Shown here in pieces: positions 23,638 to 31,075 of a DNA stretch of 32,212 nucleotides. Every line of letters starts with the position of its first letter. Position 1 is the stretch's first letter. Origin of the DNA: a bacterium (GTDB lineage: Bacteria > Cyanobacteriota > Vampirovibrionia > Obscuribacterales > JAKAZS01); the NCBI GenBank assembly GCA_021785395.1, contig JAJYFO010000010.1, forward strand, positions 1 through 32,212, read 5' to 3'. The notes beneath the pieces were generated by a model. It saw only the letters and a program-made list of their open reading frames with translations. It had not been told where the DNA came from and did not search any database. The position numbers and the translations under genes are program-made.

Positions 23638-25038
23638 TTATTGCTCGAAAGCTACATTGAAAGCTTCTTTAATGTTTGAAACCTGGTTAATCTTAAAGTT
23701 ATTAAAATTATGGGATAGATTCTTAACACGTGGTATTATAGCTTGGCTTAAACCTAGTGCACTAGCTTCTTTTAAAATTTTATCGGGAAAACCGATACTT
23801 CTAATTTCGCCAGTCAACCCAATTTCACCGATGGCTAAAGCCATTGGCGAAATTGCCTTATTAAGGTAAGAACTGATTATACTCAAAGCTACACCCACGT
23901 CGCCACTGGTATCATTTATATCTAAACCTCCGACAATGTTTACGTAAATATCAAATTTACTTAAATTTAAATTTAACTGTTTTTCCAATACGGCGATAAT
24001 CTGTAGCATACGGTTGTAGTCAAAACCATTTACGACCCTTTTAGGATTTGGGTAAAATGTTTGCGTAGCCAAAGCCTGGACCTCCATTAACATCGAATTA
24101 TTGCCTTTTCCGGTAACTGTTATAATAGAACCAATCGGCAGGCTAATTTTCTCATTATCGCTGATTCTATGCTCTAATAGATATTTAGATGGGCTTAAAA
24201 CTTCACTCAAACCGGTTGTTTCCATATTAAACATCACTAAATCGCTGGTTGGCCCAAAGCGATTTTTAATCGATTTAATTACCCTTAGATTATTTAAATT
24301 ATAATTTTCAAACTGTAAAACCACATCTACAGAGTGTTCTAAAACTTTTGGGCCAGCTACATATCCATCTTTGGTTACGTGGCCGACTAAAATAACGGTT
24401 ATATTTTTAGCTTTGGCAAATCTTATAATTAAATTAGACGACTCTCTAACTTGGTTTATCGTTCCAGGGCTGGATAAAATGCTTGGATTATAAATAGTTT
24501 GAATACTGTCTATAATTACCGTGTCGGGGTTTAAAGTATTAATCAGGGTTAAAATCTCTTCAAGATTTTCCAAACTTTTTATTTTTAAATTAGCGTTATT
24601 TATACTTAGCCTTTTAGCCCTTAAAGCTATTTGTTTTATAGATTCTTCGGCCGAAATATACAAAAGAGAATTATTTTTGGCCATATTATGGCCTAGCTGT
24701 AAGAGTAAAGTTGATTTACCAATACCCGGTTCGCCAGCCAAAAGAATGACCGACCCTTGCACCAAGCCACCACCAAGAACAGCGTCTAGATTTTTAAAAC
24801 CGCTTAAACTGCGTTTTTCGTCGCCAGCCAAAAAATTATCGTCTAAATCAGGTTGTTTAAGTTTGTCACCATCATTCATTAATGAATCAAAAAAAGCGTT
24901 TTTGCCAGACTGATTTTTAGACTCAATTTCGTTTTGAACAAACGTATTCCACGATTCGCAATTAGGGCATTTGCCTAAATAGCCTAAATTAATAAAATCA
25001 CAACTAGTACAGATATAACGCAATTTGTTTTTGAGCAT
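23638..25038 (-). CDS. radA: DNA repair protein RadA (Sms)
   Basis: RadA is a RecA-like branch-migration helicase used in homologous recombination. The 466-residue chain has an N-terminal zinc finger (CTSC...CPNC, residues 10-27), Walker A GEPGIGKSTLLL (about residue 102), the RadA-specific KNRFG motif (about residue 258) and a C-terminal Lon-protease-like domain (VGGLDINDTSGDVGVALSIISS, AIGEIGLTGEIR). The order of domains and length are normal. It begins 8 nt after the panB stop and is followed by uvrC. Confidence 0.96.
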   Translation of the reverse strand: MLKNKLRYICTSCDFINLGYLGKCPNCESWNTFVQNEIESKNQSGKNAFFDSLMNDGDKLKQPDLDDNFLAGDEKRSLSGFKNLDAVLGGGLVQGSVILLAGEPGIGKSTLLLQLGHNMAKNNSLLYISAEESIKQIALRAKRLSINNANLKIKSLENLEEILTLINTLNPDTVIIDSIQTIYNPSILSSPGTINQVRESSNLIIRFAKAKNITVILVGHVTKDGYVAGPKVLEHSVDVVLQFENYNLNNLRVIKSIKNRFGPTSDLVMFNMETTGLSEVLSPSKYLLEHRISDNEKISLPIGSIITVTGKGNNSMLMEVQALATQTFYPNPKRVVNGFDYNRMLQIIAVLEKQLNLNLSKFDIYVNIVGGLDINDTSGDVGVALSIISSYLNKAISPMALAIGEIGLTGEIRSIGFPDKILKEASALGLSQAIIPRVKNLSHNFNNFKINQVSNIKEAFNVAFEQ

Positions 25039-25046
25039 TTTATCGG

Positions 25047-25904
25047 TTAATTTTTTGAACCTAATAAATTATTTAAATTTTTAACCTCATTGGCCTCTAA
25101 AGCAAACGATTCGTTCGTATCAGGAAAACTTATTTTTTTAACGTCACTAGCATAATTATTAACAGCTGTCGTTATTAAATCGGCCATATTAAGGTATTGT
25201 CTTACGAATTTAGGCTTAAAATCGGTAAACAAGCCAAGCATATCCTGTGTTACTAAAATCTGACCGTCGGTACTGGAGCCAGCCCCAATCCCAATAGTAG
25301 GTATAGATAATTGCTCGGTTATTAATTTGGCGACTTCACTGGGAACCATTTCTAAAACCAGACTGAATACACCACTATTTTCAAGCGCTTTGGCGTCGTT
25401 TAATAATTTGGTTATGGTATCGATTTCCTTGGCCTGAACCAAATTACCGCCGAATGCGTTTACCGACTGTGGTGTAAAACCCAGATGCCCCATGACAGGA
25501 ATCCCTATTTGGGTCAGGTGTTTAATTATATTTAAATTATGTCCACAAGCCCCCTCTATTTTAACAGCCTTAGCGCCACCTTCTTTAATAAGCCTACCGG
25601 CATTATCTACAGCCGTTTTAAAATCCGACTGGTAACTCATAAAGGGCATGTCAGCTACTACAAAAACCTTTTTAACGGCCCTAACGACGGCTTTAGTGTG
25701 ATGGATAATATCGTCAACCGTAACACCGTGCGTTGTCGGCTGGCCTAAGGCAACCATACCAAGGCTATCGCCAACTAAAATAACGTCGACGTCACAATTA
25801 TCAAGGATCCTAGCCAACGAATAATCGTAAGCCGTTAAAGCCACAATTTTTTGTTTGTTCTGTTTAAATTTATTAAAACTTAGTACATTAATTTCTTTGG
25901 CCAT
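25047..25904 (-). CDS. panB: 3-methyl-2-oxobutanoate hydroxymethyltransferase (PanB)
   Basis: PanB makes ketopantoate from alpha-ketoisovalerate and methylene-tetrahydrofolate, the first step of pantothenate and CoA synthesis. The 285-residue TIM-barrel protein shows the metal-binding VGDSLGMVALG (about residue 45), VADMPFMSYQ, AVKIEG, PVMGHLGFTPQSVN, LEMVPSEVA with the catalytic Glu, and IGIGAGSSTDGQILV. GGGG lies 11 nt upstream of the ATG. No panC, panD or panE is in the window. It overlaps nothing, but lies 8 nt before radA and 91 nt after the kinase gene, all in one direction. Confidence 0.95.
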   Translation of the reverse strand: MAKEINVLSFNKFKQNKQKIVALTAYDYSLARILDNCDVDVILVGDSLGMVALGQPTTHGVTVDDIIHHTKAVVRAVKKVFVVADMPFMSYQSDFKTAVDNAGRLIKEGGAKAVKIEGACGHNLNIIKHLTQIGIPVMGHLGFTPQSVNAFGGNLVQAKEIDTITKLLNDAKALENSGVFSLVLEMVPSEVAKLITEQLSIPTIGIGAGSSTDGQILVTQDMLGLFTDFKPKFVRQYLNMADLITTAVNNYASDVKKISFPDTNESFALEANEVKNLNNLLGSKN

Positions 25905-25995
25905 TTTTTAAACCCCGATTAAGCTAATTAATTGATTTTAAAAGAAAATACAAAAATAACCCAATTATTTTATTGAAAAATTATTTTTGAGTCTG

Positions 25996-26490
25996 TTAAG
26001 AAGGTATGAATAAATAATCATTTTTGTCCTTATTCAAACGTAAATAGGTGATTTTACCTTCACTTTTATCTGGTTTACCGTGATTATAAAGTTCTTTATG
26101 CATATTCATTATAATTTCTTCTTCGACAATCCTGTTTCGATCACGGTTGCGTTCAATACAAACAGCCAATGGCACATCAAAAAACCACAACTGAATATCG
26201 GTATAATTTGCGCTCCTTGCCTTTTCGATTATGGGGTCACGGTGGCGTCGGTTTAAGTTAGTATTGTCAACAACGATCCTTAAATCTTGACTTAACGCTT
26301 TATCAAGCCTGTCAAAAAAAACCTTGAAAACTTCCTTGCTATCACCTTGAATACCTTCGTTACCGTATAATTCGTTACGAATAGAATCGGCGTTCAAAAC
26401 GTGGAAACCCTTATTCTCTAGTTTTTTAGCTACCGTAGACTTACCGGCTCCCGGAATTCCTATAAGTAAAATTATCTGTTTTTTGGTCAT
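25996..26490 (-). CDS. P-loop kinase, polynucleotide-kinase-like (AAA_33 family)
   Basis: The 164-residue protein is a compact P-loop kinase: Walker A GIPGAGKST at its start, LNADSIRNELYG (the D-x-x-R seen in T4 polynucleotide 5'-kinase-like enzymes), VVDNTNLNRRHR (about residue 85), and a lid region with ERNRDRNRIVEEEI. These features fit kinases acting on nucleic acid 5'-OH ends or small phosphorylated metabolites; the substrate cannot be told. The ORF track opens at a GTG at 26505, but ATG at 26490 puts the P-loop at the usual distance from the N-terminus. It directly follows the lipoprotein-like gene (26512). Confidence 0.85.
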   Translation of the reverse strand: MTKKQIILLIGIPGAGKSTVAKKLENKGFHVLNADSIRNELYGNEGIQGDSKEVFKVFFDRLDKALSQDLRIVVDNTNLNRRHRDPIIEKARSANYTDIQLWFFDVPLAVCIERNRDRNRIVEEEIIMNMHKELYNHGKPDKSEGKITYLRLNKDKNDYLFIPS

Positions 26491-26511
26491 AATTGTGCTA
26501 GCCACCCGCTT

Positions 26512-27621
26512 TTATTTAACCAACTGGGCTTCAAACCTTCCACCGCCTTGGGTTTTACCATTTAAGTAAGGGCCTTGGTAGTCTTTTTCGTTAATCATTG
26601 AAACACTTGCCTTAACAATCATCGTTCGAGTTTGAGCTGCTCCTTTGCCTTTGGTATACTTCCAGACCAATGTCACCTTAGGAAAATAATACCAGCCTTT
26701 TTCGACGTCGAAAGCTTCATTAGTACTGGTGTCCAGACCATGACCTTTGAGGCTATCGTTATACTGTTCTAAAAACAAAGTGGTATGTATTGTTTTGAAG
26801 TTTGACTCGTATCCAGCCTCCCATTTTCCTGATAAATCAGGTGGGTGAGACGGAACCGTATCTTCATTCTTGTTAATCTGCCCTTGAGCCGAATTCTGAT
26901 TATCTGATGGTGGTTGAGAATTGGGACTAGCACCATTATTGGCTGTATTTGCCGCAGGTGCCCCTTGATTAGAATTGGCTGGTGGCGGCTGTGATGCTGG
27001 CGGGGGATTGACCATTTCGGCCTGCCAAATACCCGACATCGACTGATTATTAGCTTGGGCCAAGTACTCACCACTTAAGTATGGACCTTGGTAATACTGG
27101 TCGTTTACCATTTCAAATTTGCCTGTATATTTTACAACCGGGTCAGTAGGATTATTGTATTGTTTATCGAAAACAACCGAGGAATCCGGGTTAATTTGAC
27201 CATTAATTATATTAAAATTGGCGTTAGTTTCTTCATCAAATCCTGTTCCGGAAAAACTATTACCATTTTGAACAAGGTTTAATTTAGATTTAAAAGTTTT
27301 ATCTTGAACTAAAAAACCTATTTCCCATTCCCCGGTTAAAGGGGCCTGACTATTAGCGTTCGCTTGTGGTTGGTTATTGGTCGAATTTGTTACAGCCTGG
27401 TTATTGACCTGATTATTAGCTTGATTAGAATTAGCTGGGTTGGTAGTGTTTAAGTTGGCGTTATTCAATAAGCCCAATGATTTGCGAGGAACCTGGATTC
27501 CACTCGTATTATTTACGTCAGTTTTTTTTAAATTACAGGCAGCACACAGTAAAACTGTGGTGACTGTAGCAAAAAAAATCTTTAAATAACTGTTTTTGGT
27601 AAGGGTAAATGTAAAAATCAT
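26512..27621 (-). CDS. Putative lipoprotein with two related beta domains and N/Q/P-rich linkers
   Basis: The N-terminus has a signal peptide (YLKIFFATVTTVLLC) ending in CAACN. Cys at the cut would be preceded by C-A-A, an imperfect lipobox, so lipid anchoring is likely but not certain. A Asn/Gln-rich stretch (about residues 45-95) is followed by a domain beginning GEWEIGF and ending near YYQGPYLSGEY, then a Pro/Asn/Gln linker (about 205-265) and a second domain starting GKWEAGY and ending near DYQGPYLNGK. The two share G-(E/K)-W-E-x-G, a T-N-(A)-x-F stretch and YQGPYL, suggesting internal duplication. I do not recognise the domain. Upstream is a divergent promoter region; the kinase gene follows immediately. 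Confidence 0.82.
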   Translation of the reverse strand: MIFTFTLTKNSYLKIFFATVTTVLLCAACNLKKTDVNNTSGIQVPRKSLGLLNNANLNTTNPANSNQANNQVNNQAVTNSTNNQPQANANSQAPLTGEWEIGFLVQDKTFKSKLNLVQNGNSFSGTGFDEETNANFNIINGQINPDSSVVFDKQYNNPTDPVVKYTGKFEMVNDQYYQGPYLSGEYLAQANNQSMSGIWQAEMVNPPPASQPPPANSNQGAPAANTANNGASPNSQPPSDNQNSAQGQINKNEDTVPSHPPDLSGKWEAGYESNFKTIHTTLFLEQYNDSLKGHGLDTSTNEAFDVEKGWYYFPKVTLVWKYTKGKGAAQTRTMIVKASVSMINEKDYQGPYLNGKTQGGGRFEAQLVK

Positions 27622-27729
27622 AAAAATTAATGTTTAATTTTAATATTTTAATAATATCTTATCTTTTAATTTCTTTCGCAAATTCATTAACTTTATACAT
27701 TAAATTTTAAAATTCGTGGCAAATTTCAC

Positions 27730-27757
27730 TTGACATTTGCATAGATGTACCTAGAAT
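27730..27757 (+). promoter_or_regulatory. Sigma-70-type promoter for the 27797 gene
   Basis: A perfect TTGACA (27730-27735) is followed after 16 nt by TAGAAT (27752-27757). Transcription would start near 27764, leaving about 30 nt before the ATG at 27797, which supports that start over the GTG at 27770. Confidence 0.7.
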
Positions 27758-27796
27758 AGAATTAGTAATGTGAAATTGTTGTTTACTAAGGAATTT

Positions 27797-29551
27797 ATGG
27801 CCAATATTAATCCAATACACTCTGCCAGCGATTCGGCTAGTTTAAAACCTAGCGAAAAGACAACGACTTCTAAATCGGGCAAAAACCTGCACGCAGCATT
27901 TTTAGCTCAAATTTCAAGCGACACCAAACCCCAGCTTCCACCTCCTTCGAGCGAAACGGCAATTCAAAAGTCAGTTAATGACCCAGCCGTTGACAAGATT
28001 TCCACAAAAACTACAACCCACAACGATTTAGTAATCGAGCCGTCGCAAAGCACAGACTCGCCTGCTAAACCAGTAACTTCGACTGATACACCAGTTAAAC
28101 CTTTAACTTCTAGCGATACGCCAATTAAACCACTAACTTCTAGCGATAATACCTCCAATAAACCAGTAGCCACCGCTGAAAAAACGATAAATACCAAAAA
28201 TACCAAAATTCAAGTAGCTAGCGATGGAAAAGTCACTCTTAAATCCACAAATGGTCAACATGGAGAAGTTACAGTCTACAAAGGTAACGTTACCGATACT
28301 CAAAAATCCGGCACCGTTATTTCTGTAAAACCTGAAGGAACAAGCGGTAACAAATTAGTTACAATAACGCAAAACGGTAAAACTATCGAATTAGTTGCCA
28401 ATTCGGCCAAAAAAGAAATCACAACAACGGTTAACGGTATAACTACCATATATTCAGGCGAAACGATGAGTGAGTTTGAAAAGTCTCACCCCGATCTCAA
28501 ACCCAATACTCAAGTCGAGCTATTGAGTGGTAAACAGATTACAGGCATAATTCAAGTTAACGCCATAGGTGTCGAAAGGATAATCGAACCAGGCAAAGTT
28601 ATCATTAAACTGCCCAATGGCGGTAATTCATACACTTTTGAAAATTCAGCCACCCAAGGCCTGGTGGTAAGCGTCAATAATGGTAAATTTGTTCCGGTTG
28701 GCGACCCAAGCGTAAATGGTGCTGTGACTCAGAATAGTGACGGAAGCTACCATTTAACCGGCGCTTCGGTAAATATAGGGGCCAATCTGGGACATATTAC
28801 CGACACATCGCAAACCAATCCAGACGGCAGCAACTTGTCGTATTCGATTGGCCAGAGTCAAATTTTATCCAATAACCAACAACTATCTGAATTAGTCCAG
28901 TTTAACCGTTCTACTGGGGCATTTTCAGTTGTATCGACCAGTGGTAACAATTTATTTAGTTTCAATGCCGGCTCTGGCGCTATTTCAACCTCTGACTTTA
29001 CCTTGAGTAGTTCTGGTAGCGTTAGCTTTGGTAACGACTGCACGGTAATGGCTAACGGCAATATAATTAACAGTGCCGGTGATGTGATACTCAATTCTTC
29101 CACCGACCTGGGCAGTAATCCGATTAACACAAATAACCCCGACGTAACTAACGCAACTTCGTTTGACAATAACCCCGATTTCGACAAAACCACAACTTTA
29201 GGTAACGCAGTCGACGGAATAGTCAATCATATCGACGCTAAAATTTCGACCGGCAATATTACCCCTGCTGACATTAATGGTTTGCAGCAATCACTTGGAT
29301 CGCTCGATAATGCTTTGTCTATAGCCCAAGCGACCCATAACATTGCTTTAATAAGTGATATAACATCATGCCAGGCCATGTTAATAAATGTTCTTGGTCA
29401 AGCTGAATCGGCCTTAAAAGTTGACACCCGTAAACCGTCGAATATTGTTCAAGCCGACTTTAAACCCAAAAATAACTTTGACCATAAAGCTATAATTGAT
29501 ATGCACAACAATAACCAGTTCAGTCAAACCGCCAGATTGCTTTATGCCTAG
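27797..29551 (+). CDS. Large Ser/Thr/Asn-rich protein of unknown function
   Basis: The ORF track begins with GTG at 27770, but that lies only a few nt after the predicted transcription start; ATG at 27797 has AAGGA just upstream, giving 584 residues. There is no signal peptide, membrane helix or family I recognise. Residues 1-130 are disordered, Ser/Thr/Pro/Lys-rich and include three tandem 10-residue units (D-T-P-x-K-P-x-T-S-S). The middle is beta-rich with many Gly, Asn and Ser (VTITQNGKTIELVAN, FTLSSSGSVSFGNDCTVMANG), resembling repeat-built surface or beta-solenoid proteins. The C-terminus (about 470-560) turns helical (INGLQQSLGSLDNALSIAQATHN). Export by a non-Sec route or an intracellular scaffold role are both possible. 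It is followed by the Sm-like gene. Confidence 0.82.
   Translation: MANINPIHSASDSASLKPSEKTTTSKSGKNLHAAFLAQISSDTKPQLPPPSSETAIQKSVNDPAVDKISTKTTTHNDLVIEPSQSTDSPAKPVTSTDTPVKPLTSSDTPIKPLTSSDNTSNKPVATAEKTINTKNTKIQVASDGKVTLKSTNGQHGEVTVYKGNVTDTQKSGTVISVKPEGTSGNKLVTITQNGKTIELVANSAKKEITTTVNGITTIYSGETMSEFEKSHPDLKPNTQVELLSGKQITGIIQVNAIGVERIIEPGKVIIKLPNGGNSYTFENSATQGLVVSVNNGKFVPVGDPSVNGAVTQNSDGSYHLTGASVNIGANLGHITDTSQTNPDGSNLSYSIGQSQILSNNQQLSELVQFNRSTGAFSVVSTSGNNLFSFNAGSGAISTSDFTLSSSGSVSFGNDCTVMANGNIINSAGDVILNSSTDLGSNPINTNNPDVTNATSFDNNPDFDKTTTLGNAVDGIVNHIDAKISTGNITPADINGLQQSLGSLDNALSIAQATHNIALISDITSCQAMLINVLGQAESALKVDTRKPSNIVQADFKPKNNFDHKAIIDMHNNNQFSQTARLLYA
28055..28144 (+). repeat. Tandem 30-bp coding repeats (three units) in the 27797 gene
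   Basis: Three 10-codon units at 28055-28084, 28085-28114 and 28115-28144 encode D-(S/T)-P-x-K-P-(V/L)-T-S-(T/S). A degenerate fourth copy (NKPVAT) follows. Units two and three are the most alike. Confidence 0.75.
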
Positions 29552-29651
29552 ATAAAGTGTAAAATTAGGTTTTATAAATTCATTTATTCAGGTAGAATAT
29601 AGCTGTTTGATGTTTTAAAATGGTTGGGTCATATTTGTTTGGAGGTATATT

Positions 29652-29882
29652 TTGGCGATTCCTTTGCACTCAAACGTAACAGTATTATTAATCGATGGTA
29701 ATCAAGTTAATGGCGAAGTAGCTCAAGCTGACCAAGTTACTTATTTGTGTTTAAAATCCAATAACGAAACCCTTTACTTTCCCTGGAGTGCCATTAAATG
29801 TGTACGCGGGCCAGCTATCCCCGATAGAAGTTCACCAGGCAGTTTAATGCAGAATTTTAATATTAACAACCCCAATATTTAA
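29652..29882 (+). CDS. Sm/Hfq-like small protein
   Basis: This 76-residue protein begins with a TTG at 29652, placed 6 nt after a perfect GGAGG. The core fits the Sm fold: strand 1 VTVLLIDG, the bent strand 2-3 NGEVAQADQVTYLCLKS, and an Sm2-like end LYFPWSAIKCV comparable to the YKHAIS segment of Hfq. The N-terminal helix is short and the C-terminal tail (about 20 residues) is Ser/Asn/Pro-rich. Hfq-type proteins form rings that bind RNA, but key RNA-binding residues (such as the KH of Hfq) are not present, so RNA binding is uncertain. It lies 100 nt after the large unknown gene and 13 nt before the YkgJ-like gene. Confidence 0.7.
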   Translation: MAIPLHSNVTVLLIDGNQVNGEVAQADQVTYLCLKSNNETLYFPWSAIKCVRGPAIPDRSSPGSLMQNFNINNPNI

Positions 29883-29895
29883 TTTTATAATTTTT

Positions 29896-31053
29896 TTGCC
29901 CTTAATTCATACACCCCAGAACATAAATTTCACCTGCAGTAATTGTGGGAATTGCTGTTTGACCTATGGTATTCCGCTTATGGAAACGGAAATCAATAAT
30001 TTAAACGACTTAGCCAGCCAACTCAAAGTTAGCGAACTTGATATAAATAGAATAAAGGCAAACAGTATGAATGAATACAATTTTGTACTAGGCTTAAGCA
30101 CAGATAAACCTTGCCCATTTTTAACTAAAGAAAAATTATGCAGCATACATTTAAATTACGGTGAAAAATTAAAACCCAAGATATGTCAGTTATTTCCGTT
30201 TTCATTTACATATACACCCAATGGCTACTATCTATACCCAAGTTTTGCCAGCACAGCCGTAATATTTAATATGGGTCAAGCTTTGACGCAACAGGATTTT
30301 ACAGATAAACTAAATTTATTTCTCGAAATATACCCCAATTTAAACCTTGACTGGAATAATATATATTTACTTGATGGTGAAAAAATTGATTTTAAAAAAT
30401 ACCTAAAACACGAAGAACATATATTAAACGTACTTGACAGTAATAATTTTTCTTTTAAGGATAAATTATTTGGTTGTCTTGACTATTTTTGCAGCCTAAA
30501 CGTAAACCAGCTTAAAATCAAAGACTTGGATAATATTGACCCCAAGCAAATAGACGGTCATATAGTTAGTTCTTTTTACAATTTTATATTCAAGCAAACT
30601 ACTGATATCGATTTAAATTCCACATCTTTTATGATGGAATTATTAAACGTAAGTAAATCAGATAATTTAAATATAAGTTTAGATAATAATTTATATACCA
30701 AATTTAGACAATTATCTAAAGATGATAGAGAAGTTCTCGAAAATATTCTAAGCCGCTTTTTTTATGCAAGGATCTTCGCTAAATTATACTTTGGTCCAGG
30801 TTTTAATAATTTGAGTCTTATAGCTGGGTTTAACCATTTGATATTAATAGTACTATTGACTGCGATCGAGTCGACATTATTTTTACATAACAACCCTGAA
30901 ATAGCGCTTCACTATGACACTATGGCTAAAGTAATTAGACATGTCGAACGAAGGTTTACTCTGTTGAAATACAGTCCTAAAACCCTGACCATTTTAGAAG
31001 TTTTATTAACTTGCCAGGATCGAATGACAAGATTAGTCGACACAATATTATAA
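29896..31053 (+). CDS. YkgJ-family cysteine-cluster (zinc/iron-chelating) protein
   Basis: The start shows FTCSNCGNCCLTYGIPL, the C-x2-C-x2-CC signature of the YkgJ/UPF0153 family, followed by CPFL near residue 74 and LCSIHLNYGEKLKPKICQLFPF (about residues 82-103) with the further Cys and His. These are thought to bind Zn or an Fe-S cluster; function is generally unknown. The 385-residue chain is much longer than the minimal family, with an extra helical C-terminal region that I cannot assign. The start appears to be TTG at 29896, 13 nt after the Sm-like stop, with no clear ribosome binding site; the first ATG comes after the Cys motif and cannot be the start. Confidence 0.82.
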   Translation: MPLIHTPQNINFTCSNCGNCCLTYGIPLMETEINNLNDLASQLKVSELDINRIKANSMNEYNFVLGLSTDKPCPFLTKEKLCSIHLNYGEKLKPKICQLFPFSFTYTPNGYYLYPSFASTAVIFNMGQALTQQDFTDKLNLFLEIYPNLNLDWNNIYLLDGEKIDFKKYLKHEEHILNVLDSNNFSFKDKLFGCLDYFCSLNVNQLKIKDLDNIDPKQIDGHIVSSFYNFIFKQTTDIDLNSTSFMMELLNVSKSDNLNISLDNNLYTKFRQLSKDDREVLENILSRFFYARIFAKLYFGPGFNNLSLIAGFNHLILIVLLTAIESTLFLHNNPEIALHYDTMAKVIRHVERRFTLLKYSPKTLTILEVLLTCQDRMTRLVDTIL

Positions 31054-31075
31054 TTATTAAGAGGTTAAATACAAT

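Noticed and set aside
28055-28177. Spaced short repeats as a CRISPR array
   Set aside because: The units are contiguous 30-bp coding repeats in frame, without spacers.
29652-29882. Calling the gene hfq outright
   Set aside because: The fold pattern fits Sm proteins, but the Hfq KH motif and other RNA-contact residues are not visible.
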